From: Methanosarcinales archaeon
GTDB lineage: Archaea; Halobacteriota; Methanosarcinia; Methanosarcinales; Methanocomedenaceae
Reading direction: 5' to 3'
Assembly: GCA_023136155.1 (NCBI GenBank)
Contig: JAGLRT010000013.1
Location: 1 to 5,252 of the forward strand
Length of the DNA: 5,252 bases
The notes under the pieces are model-generated. The model was not told where the DNA came from and made no database searches. It was given only the letters and a program-made list of their open reading frames with translations. Of this stretch, positions 1-5,082 are shown one piece after another (the first letter of the stretch is position 1; every line of letters starts with the position of its first letter). Position numbers and translations under genes: made by a program.

Positions 1-949
1 CTACAAATTCTGATGTGCAAATCACATTATAATTTTTCAATGTTTGTAAATCGTTATTATTAAATATTATTTCTGAAATGATTTCTACTGCAATCTGACC
101 AGATCGTATTGCATAAGCAATACCTTCTCCATAAAAAGAATCTACAAATCCAGCTGAATCTCCACTTAAAATAACTCGTGTACTGGTTATCTTTCTTTTG
201 ATACCTCCTGCGGGAATTATGTGTGAATGTAACTTATGATTACTACCAAAGTTATTTTCTTTTAAAAATTCTAACATTTTATTTTTTGGATGAGACAAGC
301 TTTCTGCTAATCCACCTATTCCCACTGAAAAATACTTTTCATGTGGAAATATCCACCCATAACCATGTTTGAAATATCCAAATTGAAGATCAATAGCATT
401 ATGTATATATTCATCAATTGCTTTGTTATCGCCTTCAATTTCTGCAACAATACCTATTGCATATTCATCTCTTTTATCTTTTCTTCGAATTTTATATTTT
501 AATTTACCCTGCGAACCTTCTGCGATAATGACAAATTTCGACATATATATATTGTCATTAGTAAAAACTTCTACATAATCATCATTTTCCTGATAGTCAA
601 TGATTTTGTCTCCCATATTTATTTGAATTCCGGTTTCTCTTGCTTTTTCGAGCAAAAAATTATCTAAAATACTTCTACTTGTTAAGACAGCTATCCTGTA
701 ATCTTTATGTTGTTCAACAACTTTACCTCTGAATTGGAATCTTGCACCAAATATATCTCTTTCAATGATACTTTTAGGAATTTCAAAATCAAGATATGAC
801 ATTGCTTGTTCTGAAAGAGCTCCACCACATGGTTTATATCTTGGAAATATTTCTTTTTCAATTAATAGGGTCTTTAAGCCTTTTTGTCCTGCAATTCTGC
901 CAGCAGCCGATCCGGAAGGTCCTCCTCCAATAATAATTAAATCATACAT
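1..949 (-). CDS. geranylgeranyl reductase family FAD-dependent oxidoreductase (3' end cut off by window edge)
   Basis: I translated this from the minus strand; it stays open for 316 codons to the left edge. An N-terminal Rossmann FAD site is seen as GGGPSG (residues 8-13) with the ribose-binding acid E31. A ChlP-like KPCGGALS motif follows at 39-46, then YGWIFP (197-202), seven residues and GIG (210-212). That matches the YxWxFP-x7-8-GxG substrate motif known for geranylgeranyl reductases. The second FAD motif is GDSAGFVDSFYGEG (263-276). Family members are about 390 residues, so some 70-80 C-terminal residues lie outside. Archaeal members saturate the isoprenoid chains of membrane ether lipids, taking electrons from a carrier such as ferredoxin; paralogues may act on quinone-like or methanophenazine side chains, so the exact substrate is open. 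The ATG at 949 is supported by GGGAG at 956-960. Base composition is far more AT-rich than the next gene, with Arg codons nearly all AGA or CGA. The usual A-D-G motif reads AEG (143-145). Confidence 0.88.
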   Translation of the reverse strand, partial: MYDLIIIGGGPSGSAAGRIAGQKGLKTLLIEKEIFPRYKPCGGALSEQAMSYLDFEIPKSIIERDIFGARFQFRGKVVEQHKDYRIAVLTSRSILDNFLLEKARETGIQINMGDKIIDYQENDDYVEVFTNDNIYMSKFVIIAEGSQGKLKYKIRRKDKRDEYAIGIVAEIEGDNKAIDEYIHNAIDLQFGYFKHGYGWIFPHEKYFSVGIGGLAESLSHPKNKMLEFLKENNFGSNHKLHSHIIPAGGIKRKITSTRVILSGDSAGFVDSFYGEGIAYAIRSGQIAVEIISEIIFNNNDLQTLKNYNVICTSEFV

Positions 950-1004
950 ATAAATCTCCCATTGAATATATATATCCGGTACAATAACTTATATCGGTAA
1001 AACG
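950..1004 (-). promoter_or_regulatory. promoter and ribosome-binding site region of the geranylgeranyl reductase gene
   Basis: Read on the minus strand, GGGAG at 956-960 lies about 6 bases before the ATG and is a good Shine-Dalgarno site. Two TATA-like boxes are visible: GATATAAG at 988-995, which would place the transcript start about 20 bases before the ATG, and an alternating AT run at 964-975, which lies too close to leave room for the ribosome site. The first is the better candidate. Both follow a TACCG(G)ATAT element, at 972-981 and 991-999, forming an imperfect direct repeat about 19 bases apart. The promoter assignment is inferred from pattern and spacing only. Confidence 0.4.
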
Positions 1005-1335
1005 AATAATAAGCTAAACTCCATGAAAACTCTAATATCCCAAGGGCAATCCTTCACTCAAAATAATTCTGATTGATGTGAGGAGCATTCTTTTTTCGAT
1101 CGAATAAATTATTAAAATAGATAAATCTCAAAAGAGAAAATTGCCATTTTAATATCCATAATGTTAATTCAGGTTTGTATATATTGGACATCCGACTTTA
1201 ATACTTTATTATTTCAGATAATGATTCCGGTTATTAATACAGATTTAAGTTATTCAAGCAATCAAATGATCGATATTCATGAAGTAACACAATTGTTTAG
1301 AAATCATAAGCACTTTTTAACTAACCCCTTACCTC
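950..1335. other. AT-rich intergenic region with no convincing gene
   Basis: This gap separates the start of the reductase gene from the end of the methyltransferase gene, both on the minus strand. It holds the reductase promoter at its left end, a 10-bp palindrome TTCGATCGAA at 1095-1104, and scattered short AT-rich runs. A plus-strand open frame at 1161-1391 has no ribosome site, runs tail-to-tail into the methyltransferase gene and resembles no family I know, so I do not call it. The change from AT-rich to GC-richer sequence falls at the right end, near 1325-1350. Confidence 0.6.
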
Positions 1336-1346
1336 TTATTGGGGTT
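1323..1346 (-). terminator. short inverted repeat over the methyltransferase stop codon (weak terminator candidate)
   Basis: AACCCC at 1323-1328 pairs with GGGGTT at 1341-1346 around a 12-base loop that contains the TAA stop codon of the methyltransferase. On the minus strand the stem is followed by an A-rich rather than a T-rich stretch, so it lacks the oligo-T that archaeal termination normally uses. It may be an RNA 3'-end structure or chance. Confidence 0.2.
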
Positions 1347-2136
1347 GATTATAATCCCTCAAAACCCTCCGCCCCACCACAATTGCCGTAGCATACGTAA
1401 ACACCACCCGCCCCTCCTCAACCCTCACATTCAGCCCTGCCTTATCCCCCTCCATAGAATCTTTCATCATCCCTCTTACCGTCTCCACATTTACGGCCGA
1501 CGGCTCAGCCATCTCAAGCCAGTGCTCAAGGTCAAAATCAGACCCTCCGCCGGCCTTGTTTACCACCTCAAGGCCCGCCTTTTGTATCATCTGCTCAAGC
1601 TCAGATGCCGGGTGATGTTTGATATGCGAAAGGTCCCTCAAATTTTCCATGGTATTCTGGTACTCACTTTTCGCGTTATCTTCAGAAGATACCATATCTT
1701 CAATGACCAGCCTGCCACCCGGTCGCAATACCCTGGCCATCTCTGACAACGACACCAGAGGCCGGGGAAAATGATGAAACGAGAACCTGGCCGCTACGAC
1801 ATCGAACTGCGAATCACAAAAAGGCAGGTGTTCCACATCACCTACCAGGTTTTCGATATTACCCAGCCCCCTTTCCCTTTCGGCCTGTACTGCCAGCTCA
1901 AGCATACCGAGCGTGATATCAATACCGATGACCTGTTTCACATGTGGTGCCAGTGCCATTGCAAGGTACCCCGTACCTGTAGCCACATCCAGCACAGTCT
2001 CATTCCCCTTAAGGTCCAGCAGTCCTACCACCGTGTCAAGGTCGGTTTGGTCCATCAGGGTACCGCAGGCTGCATAGGCATTCGACCGTCTGCCAAACTG
2101 TTCTACAGCAATCTTCTTTGAGTATGTATCAGCCAT
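1336..2136 (-). CDS. class I SAM-dependent methyltransferase (UbiE/Methyltransf_11 type)
   Basis: The 266-residue protein has the full order of class I methyltransferase motifs. Motif I is VLDVATGTGYLA (48-59), the SAM-binding glycine loop. The acidic end of strand 2 is GIDIT (71-75), D100 in GDVEHLPF contacts the adenine, motif II is FDVVAARFSFHHF (111-123), and the post-core RVLRPGGRL is at 135-143. A C-terminal segment (about 170-266) resembles those of UbiE-like small-molecule methyltransferases. The protein is probably soluble and cytoplasmic. The ATG at 2136 is preceded on the minus strand by AAAGGAA (2145-2151) at suitable spacing. The gene is divergent from the operon at 2251-3436 across 114 bases, so shared control is possible but unproven. 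It is much GC-richer than the reductase gene downstream. The substrate cannot be read from the sequence: this fold covers quinone, small-metabolite and arsenite methyltransferases, but I see no arsenite-type cysteine set (C24 and C107 only). Confidence 0.88.
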   Translation of the reverse strand: MADTYSKKIAVEQFGRRSNAYAACGTLMDQTDLDTVVGLLDLKGNETVLDVATGTGYLAMALAPHVKQVIGIDITLGMLELAVQAERERGLGNIENLVGDVEHLPFCDSQFDVVAARFSFHHFPRPLVSLSEMARVLRPGGRLVIEDMVSSEDNAKSEYQNTMENLRDLSHIKHHPASELEQMIQKAGLEVVNKAGGGSDFDLEHWLEMAEPSAVNVETVRGMMKDSMEGDKAGLNVRVEEGRVVFTYATAIVVGRRVLRDYNQPQ

Positions 2137-2250
2137 GTTAAGGATTCCTTTGTGGTTTTTTACTAATGCAATAGTGGTGAATATGTAGTAAGTATTTTGT
2201 CCACCGCAACCGAATCAATTATATCTATTCTACTCCAAAAGAATTATACC
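2137..2250. promoter_or_regulatory. divergent promoter region; TATA box for a leaderless-type start at 2251
   Basis: On the plus strand, CCGAA (2210-2214) resembles a BRE and precedes TTATATC (2219-2225), a good archaeal TATA box. Its centre lies 29 bases before the ATG at 2251, so transcription should start only a few bases before that codon. This fits the absence of a Shine-Dalgarno site there and argues against a TTG start at 2197, which would lie upstream of the promoter. On the minus strand, TATA-like stretches around 2179-2200 could serve the methyltransferase gene with a leader of 20-35 bases that includes its ribosome site. Assignments rest on pattern and spacing. Confidence 0.5.
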
Positions 2251-2583
2251 ATGGCACGAATCCTTTCGTCCAAAGATCTGGAACTCCTGAAAAAGATGGT
2301 GCCGGAACTGGACACGGATATTTCCAACCCTGGGTTTCGCTCATTATTGTCCCCCATCAGCAAGCACTTCAGCAGCTCAGCCAGTGATTTCCATCAAAGA
2401 CTTGACAGGTTGTCAGGTCCTGAACTTTCATACCTCATAGACCTAATATACCAGGGAGATGAGTGCCTGACCTGCCTCGTGGATGAATACCTGGATATCC
2501 TGCTGGATAAAATACGGCGGGACATCTCAATTCAAAAAGCCGACGACCTTGTGGAATTTTTAGGCTACATCAAAGAGGAATAA
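2251..2583 (+). CDS. uncharacterised 110-residue helical protein with a CxxC motif, first gene of the MMP8 operon
   Basis: I do not recognise a named family. The protein is 110 residues, soluble, rich in Leu, Ser and charged residues, and reads as mostly alpha-helical, with no signal peptide or membrane segment. Visible landmarks are a Pro/Gly break around 25-35, an amphipathic stretch FHQRLDRLSGPELSYLIDLI (47-66), and ECLTC at 71-75, which gives a CxxC pair that could bind a metal or be redox-active. It is followed by another helix and a charged C-terminus. I chose the ATG at 2251 over an in-frame TTG at 2197 because a TATA box at 2219-2225 would put the transcript start just before 2251. 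It ends one base before the MMP8-like gene and contains that gene's ribosome-binding site, so the two are almost certainly co-transcribed and translationally coupled. A function linked to MMP8 is inference from this arrangement. Confidence 0.75.
   Translation: MARILSSKDLELLKKMVPELDTDISNPGFRSLLSPISKHFSSSASDFHQRLDRLSGPELSYLIDLIYQGDECLTCLVDEYLDILLDKIRRDISIQKADDLVEFLGYIKEE
2575..2578 (+). promoter_or_regulatory. Shine-Dalgarno site of the MMP8-like gene, inside the upstream gene
   Basis: GAGG lies 6 bases before the ATG at 2585 and within the last codons of the small upstream gene, whose TAA occupies 2581-2583. This fixes the start of the MMP8-like gene and points to translational coupling. Confidence 0.7.
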
Positions 2584-2584
2584 C

Positions 2585-3436
2585 ATGCCGCACATCATGG
2601 AGATACTGGGTAAAACAAAGGTAGTGGTCAAAGATGGCAAAGTGGTAGAAGTAGGTGAGCCACAGGTCAAGTGGTGTCCCCTCTGGAACAAAGTTTCAGG
2701 GATTGAAAACATTACCACAGACACGGTCAGGCATAATATGGAACAACGTATAAGGGAATTCGGCATGTTCACGTCGCACCGCCGGCTTGACCTGGGCGTA
2801 TTCGCCAGTTTTGGTATATCAGAAATACTGATGACCGCACTGCGTAGAGGTCTTATCGATTCTACTGTCACAGTATGTGACGGAGCAGGTACGGTGATCA
2901 CGTCAAATCCCGACCTGGTGCAGGGTATGAGCGCCCAGATTTCGGGTCTGGTTGAGACAGAGCCATTTCAAGAGGTGATAGATGCCATACACCAAATGGG
3001 AGGACAGGTACTGGACCCTGCAACCGCCAGGATAGACCAGTCTGCCGGACTCAGGCTGGCGGCAGGACAGGGCTACAAGAAAATTGCAGTTTCTGTGGTG
3101 GATGTTGCATCTTCATCCCAGGTGCGGGCAATAGAATCCGAAGTGGGGGGAGAGGCGATATTGATGGCAGCCCACCTGACAGGAATAGAGCGGGAGGAGA
3201 CCAAGAAACTATTATCAATGGTGGATGTGGTCACAGGTTGCGCTTCAGGGAACATAAGACAACTGGTAAAACCACTCATACAAGTGGGTACTGCCATTCC
3301 ACTGTTCGGGCTTACTGAGAATGGCAAAGCCCTTCTCATTGAGCGGGCAAAGGAGATAGAATCGCCCATTCTGGTAAATACTATGAAATTACCGGTTTTA
3401 CCTGAAGACAAACAGCCAGGACCATTAGATTATTAA
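2585..3436 (+). CDS. mmp8: putative methanogenesis marker protein 8 (DUF2099 family)
   Basis: The 283-residue protein matches my memory of the methanogenesis marker 8 family throughout. The N-terminus reads IMEILGKTKVVVKDGKVVEVGEP (4-26), followed by KWCPLWNKV (29-37), the REFGMFT region (57-63), GISEILMTALRRGLID (77-92), the family-typical VCDGAGTVITSNPDLVQG (97-114), ISGLVET (119-125), VLDPATARIDQ (142-152) and VDVVTGCASGNIR (213-225). Length is normal and there is no signal peptide or membrane helix, so it should act in the cytoplasm. The family occurs in archaea that carry methyl-coenzyme M reductase; I know of no established biochemical activity. Cysteines C31, C98 and C219 sit in conserved-looking motifs and could be functional, which is inference. 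It starts one base after the small CxxC protein gene, with GAGG 6 bases upstream. Its presence is the strongest taxonomic clue in the window. Confidence 0.85.
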   Translation: MPHIMEILGKTKVVVKDGKVVEVGEPQVKWCPLWNKVSGIENITTDTVRHNMEQRIREFGMFTSHRRLDLGVFASFGISEILMTALRRGLIDSTVTVCDGAGTVITSNPDLVQGMSAQISGLVETEPFQEVIDAIHQMGGQVLDPATARIDQSAGLRLAAGQGYKKIAVSVVDVASSSQVRAIESEVGGEAILMAAHLTGIEREETKKLLSMVDVVTGCASGNIRQLVKPLIQVGTAIPLFGLTENGKALLIERAKEIESPILVNTMKLPVLPEDKQPGPLDY

Positions 3437-3458
3437 TTACTCTCCACAAGCTGTCCAC

Positions 3459-3466
3459 TTCTTTTT
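3459..3466 (+). terminator. oligo-T terminator candidate after the MMP8 operon
   Basis: TTCTTTTT lies 23 bases after the TAA of the MMP8-like gene. Archaeal RNA polymerase typically terminates at such T-tracts without a hairpin. No clear stem precedes it. Confidence 0.4.
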
Positions 3467-3506
3467 ACTGAAACTGGAATCTCATTATTTGCACATTTGA
3501 TATTTT

Positions 3507-3620
3507 GTATCCGCTTCAAACTTAAGGGTAACTGACTCCTTTTTGAAATAGAAAACCTGCTTAGGCACTTGATTTAGATAATCCAAATATTCATTTCACC
3601 TTGATTTTTGAAGTGGATAC
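3507..3620. repeat. long inverted repeat (about 115-nt hairpin) between the MMP8 operon and the membrane gene
   Basis: GTATCCGCTTCAAA at 3507-3520 is matched in reverse complement at 3607-3620 with 13 of 14 identities; the one difference would be a G-U pair in RNA. The pairing continues inward in a weaker form (the AAGG around 3524-3527 against CCTT around 3599-3602) and outward with A-U and G-U pairs to about 3499 and 3628. The loop is about 80 bases. It could be a structured RNA, a miniature inverted-repeat element or a relic of one. No transposase is present and no flanking target duplication is evident to me. Confidence 0.5.
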
Positions 3621-3629
3621 GATATTTTT

Positions 3630-3693
3630 GTTATAATAGCCATATTTTGCTAGGAGAAGTAAACTATTAATATATATACATGTATTATTTATT
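3630..3693 (+). promoter_or_regulatory. promoter region of the membrane protein gene
   Basis: Two TATA-like boxes precede the ATG at 3694: GTTATAATAG at 3630-3639, which would give a leader of about 35 bases, and a TTAATATATATAC run at 3667-3679, which would give an essentially leaderless transcript. No Shine-Dalgarno site precedes the ATG at a useful distance; AGGAG at 3652-3656 is about 38 bases away. A leaderless start from the second box is the simpler reading. Confidence 0.35.
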
Positions 3694-4752
3694 ATGAGTT
3701 GGTTAAGCATAGATGCAGTGGATGGGGCACTGCAAAGGACTAAAAAGACCCTGTTCGAACCTTTTAGTTTCTGGAAATGGATAAAACTTGGAATTGTTAT
3801 CTTACTGCTGGGCAGCTGCGGAGGAGGAGGTGGCAACTACTACAACCTTGGCAATCCGGGTCAGCAGTACGGGGGCGAAGACCCTGGCTGGGAACCGGGA
3901 TTACAGGGCGTTGAAGAAACAGTTACTCAATTCCTGCACCAGTACTCAACGTTCATCCTGTTGGGTGTGTTATTTTTCGTAGTATTAATCCTGCTTTTCT
4001 CATACATTTCCAATGTCATGGAATTTGTATTAGTGAATTCCCTTGTAACAGACGTGGTATCATTCTGGGAATATTCTGGAAAATACATGCGGCAGGGTTT
4101 TAATTTGTTTATAATCCGGTTCGTTCTTGGACTCATATTTTTAGTGCTATTTTTGGCCGCAATACTGCCGGTAATTTTACCGATACTGAACTCGCCAGGT
4201 AATATAGAACATTTAGATATTGGAATGTTTTTAGGGGGCATTTACTTTTTCCTTGGTGTACTGATCTTACTTGTCACTATAGACGGAATAATCCAGTCTT
4301 TCATTAACCTGTCAATACCACTGGCGATGTATCAGGACATTGGTATTATCGCTGCTTTCAAGAAAGTATTGTGCACCTTCAAAGCCGACTGGGGTCAGAT
4401 AATAATTTATTGGCTGATAAGGTTCGCGCTAAGGATAGTGGTAGGAATTATTGTGGGAATAATCGCATTGATACTGTTCATTATAGTATTTGGCATAATT
4501 TTCCTGTGCTTTGGTATATTGCTTATGTTGACGTCAGTGATTGGATTAGGTATAGATAGTGCTGTGTTCTGGGTGATAATGGTCCCGTTCGCATTGGTGG
4601 TATTTGTTCTAATGTTTATGTTCTCACTGCTGGTATCAGTACCAGTGCCAGTGTTCATGAAATACCACATGCTAACCTTCCTGGAGTCATGGTATCCTGA
4701 ATCCGGCATTCCTTTCAATGACAGGAACACACCTGAACAATCCGTGATTTAA
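3694..4752 (+). CDS. multi-pass membrane protein, DUF7544-like, unknown function
   Basis: The 352-residue protein opens with SWLSIDAVDGALQRTKKTLF and FSFWKWIKLGIVILLLG, a pattern I associate with the uncharacterised archaeal DUF7544 membrane proteins of haloarchaea and methanogens. That assignment is moderately sure. A short hydrophobic stretch (about 30-41) is followed by a polar, Gly/Tyr/Pro-rich segment (42-70), then strong membrane helices at about 86-107, 138-165, 177-202, 236-258, 256-280 and 293-318, giving six or seven spans. The segment at 215-232 (with AFKKVLCTFKADWG) is a polar, positively charged loop, and the C-terminal tail (about 323-352) is polar. L39-G40-S41-C42 followed by five glycines looks like a lipobox, although the N-terminal region before it is long for a lipoprotein signal. 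The gene stands alone, with a 257-base gap upstream, a stem-loop downstream and a convergent neighbour. No catalytic motif is visible. Confidence 0.8.
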   Translation: MSWLSIDAVDGALQRTKKTLFEPFSFWKWIKLGIVILLLGSCGGGGGNYYNLGNPGQQYGGEDPGWEPGLQGVEETVTQFLHQYSTFILLGVLFFVVLILLFSYISNVMEFVLVNSLVTDVVSFWEYSGKYMRQGFNLFIIRFVLGLIFLVLFLAAILPVILPILNSPGNIEHLDIGMFLGGIYFFLGVLILLVTIDGIIQSFINLSIPLAMYQDIGIIAAFKKVLCTFKADWGQIIIYWLIRFALRIVVGIIVGIIALILFIIVFGIIFLCFGILLMLTSVIGLGIDSAVFWVIMVPFALVVFVLMFMFSLLVSVPVPVFMKYHMLTFLESWYPESGIPFNDRNTPEQSVI

Positions 4753-4766
4753 AAAAAAGGAAATAT

Positions 4767-4800
4767 ATTGAGACTTTCATGCAATCGTGCAAGTCTCAAT
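4767..4800. terminator. perfect 10-bp stem-loop, terminator-like and possibly bidirectional
   Basis: ATTGAGACTT at 4767-4776 pairs perfectly with AAGTCTCAAT at 4791-4800; the 14-base loop holds a further GCA/TGC pairing around ATCG. It begins 14 bases after the stop codon of the membrane gene. On the minus strand the stem is followed by a run of T residues (complement of the A-run at 4750-4758), the layout of an intrinsic terminator for a leftward transcript. On the plus strand only a short TTTA follows. It probably protects or ends transcripts from both sides. Confidence 0.55.
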
Positions 4801-5029
4801 TTATCCTACGAAGAGTAATTTGTAGGTAACTGGTTAACGTCAGGTTCGTGGATTAAAACCATGTTCTCCAGTATCACATCAAAATTCACAGTTTATCATG
4901 AATAAATAACCTTCTATAACGTCCTCTACTCTCGATTATTATTTTTATTATTACCAGAATACTTTCTCAATTTTTACAGTTGAAGAACTGAATTTAAGAC
5001 TAGAACCTTAAAACAAACTCAGACTTTTT

Positions 5030-5047
5030 AAAAATGAATTTTCATTT
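5030..5047 (-). terminator. stem-loop with T-tract downstream of the right-edge gene
   Basis: AAATGAA (5032-5038) pairs with TTCATTT (5041-5047) around a two-base loop. On the minus strand the second arm runs directly into a TTTTT tract (complement of 5030-5034). It lies about 36 bases after the stop codon of the right-edge gene, a fitting place for its terminator. The AT-rich context makes chance pairing possible. Confidence 0.35.
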
Positions 5048-5082
5048 AAATATTTTAAGATTGTAAAATCTACCATTCCTTT

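Larger units (their letters stand above)
4753..5082. other. convergent AT-rich intergenic region
   Basis: This gap lies between two genes that end towards each other. It contains an A-run after the membrane gene, a perfect 10-bp stem-loop (4767-4800), a small CCTAC/GTAGG inverted repeat (4805-4809 with 4822-4826), a T-rich tract (4935-4956), a CAGTT/AACTG hairpin (4977-4990) and a second stem-loop (5032-5047). On the minus strand a 27-codon frame starting at GTG (4806-4889) ends just before the first stem-loop; it may be a gene remnant or chance. I see no tRNA or other recognised RNA. Confidence 0.55.

Noticed and set aside
765..953. Plus-strand open frame opposite the start of the reductase gene
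   Set aside because: It is the complement of the conserved FAD-binding N-terminus of the reductase.
1095..1104. Palindrome TTCGATCGAA as a possible operator
   Set aside because: It is short, isolated and not close to any gene start, so chance is the likelier explanation.
1161..1391. Plus-strand open frame of 76 codons in the AT-rich gap
   Set aside because: It has no ribosome site, its last part is the antisense of the methyltransferase 3' end, and the sequence resembles no family I know.
1339..2121. Two plus-strand open frames opposite the methyltransferase gene
   Set aside because: They are antisense shadows of a gene with clear methyltransferase motifs and are rich in His, Arg and Pro as antisense frames often are.
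2197..2250. N-terminal extension of the small operon protein from a TTG codon
   Set aside because: There is no Shine-Dalgarno site, and the best TATA box lies inside the extension and points to a transcript start near 2247.
2560..3411. Minus-strand open frames opposite the MMP8-like gene
   Set aside because: They are antisense shadows; the plus frame matches a known family over its whole length.
3591..3836. Minus-strand open frame over the start of the membrane gene
   Set aside because: Its proline-rich start is the antisense of the glycine-rich loop of the membrane protein, and the rest is AT-rich intergenic sequence.
4839..4862. AGGTTCG followed by AAAACC, resembling a tRNA T-arm
   Set aside because: The spacing does not form a 5-bp stem with a 7-base loop, and no acceptor, D or anticodon arms can be paired around it.
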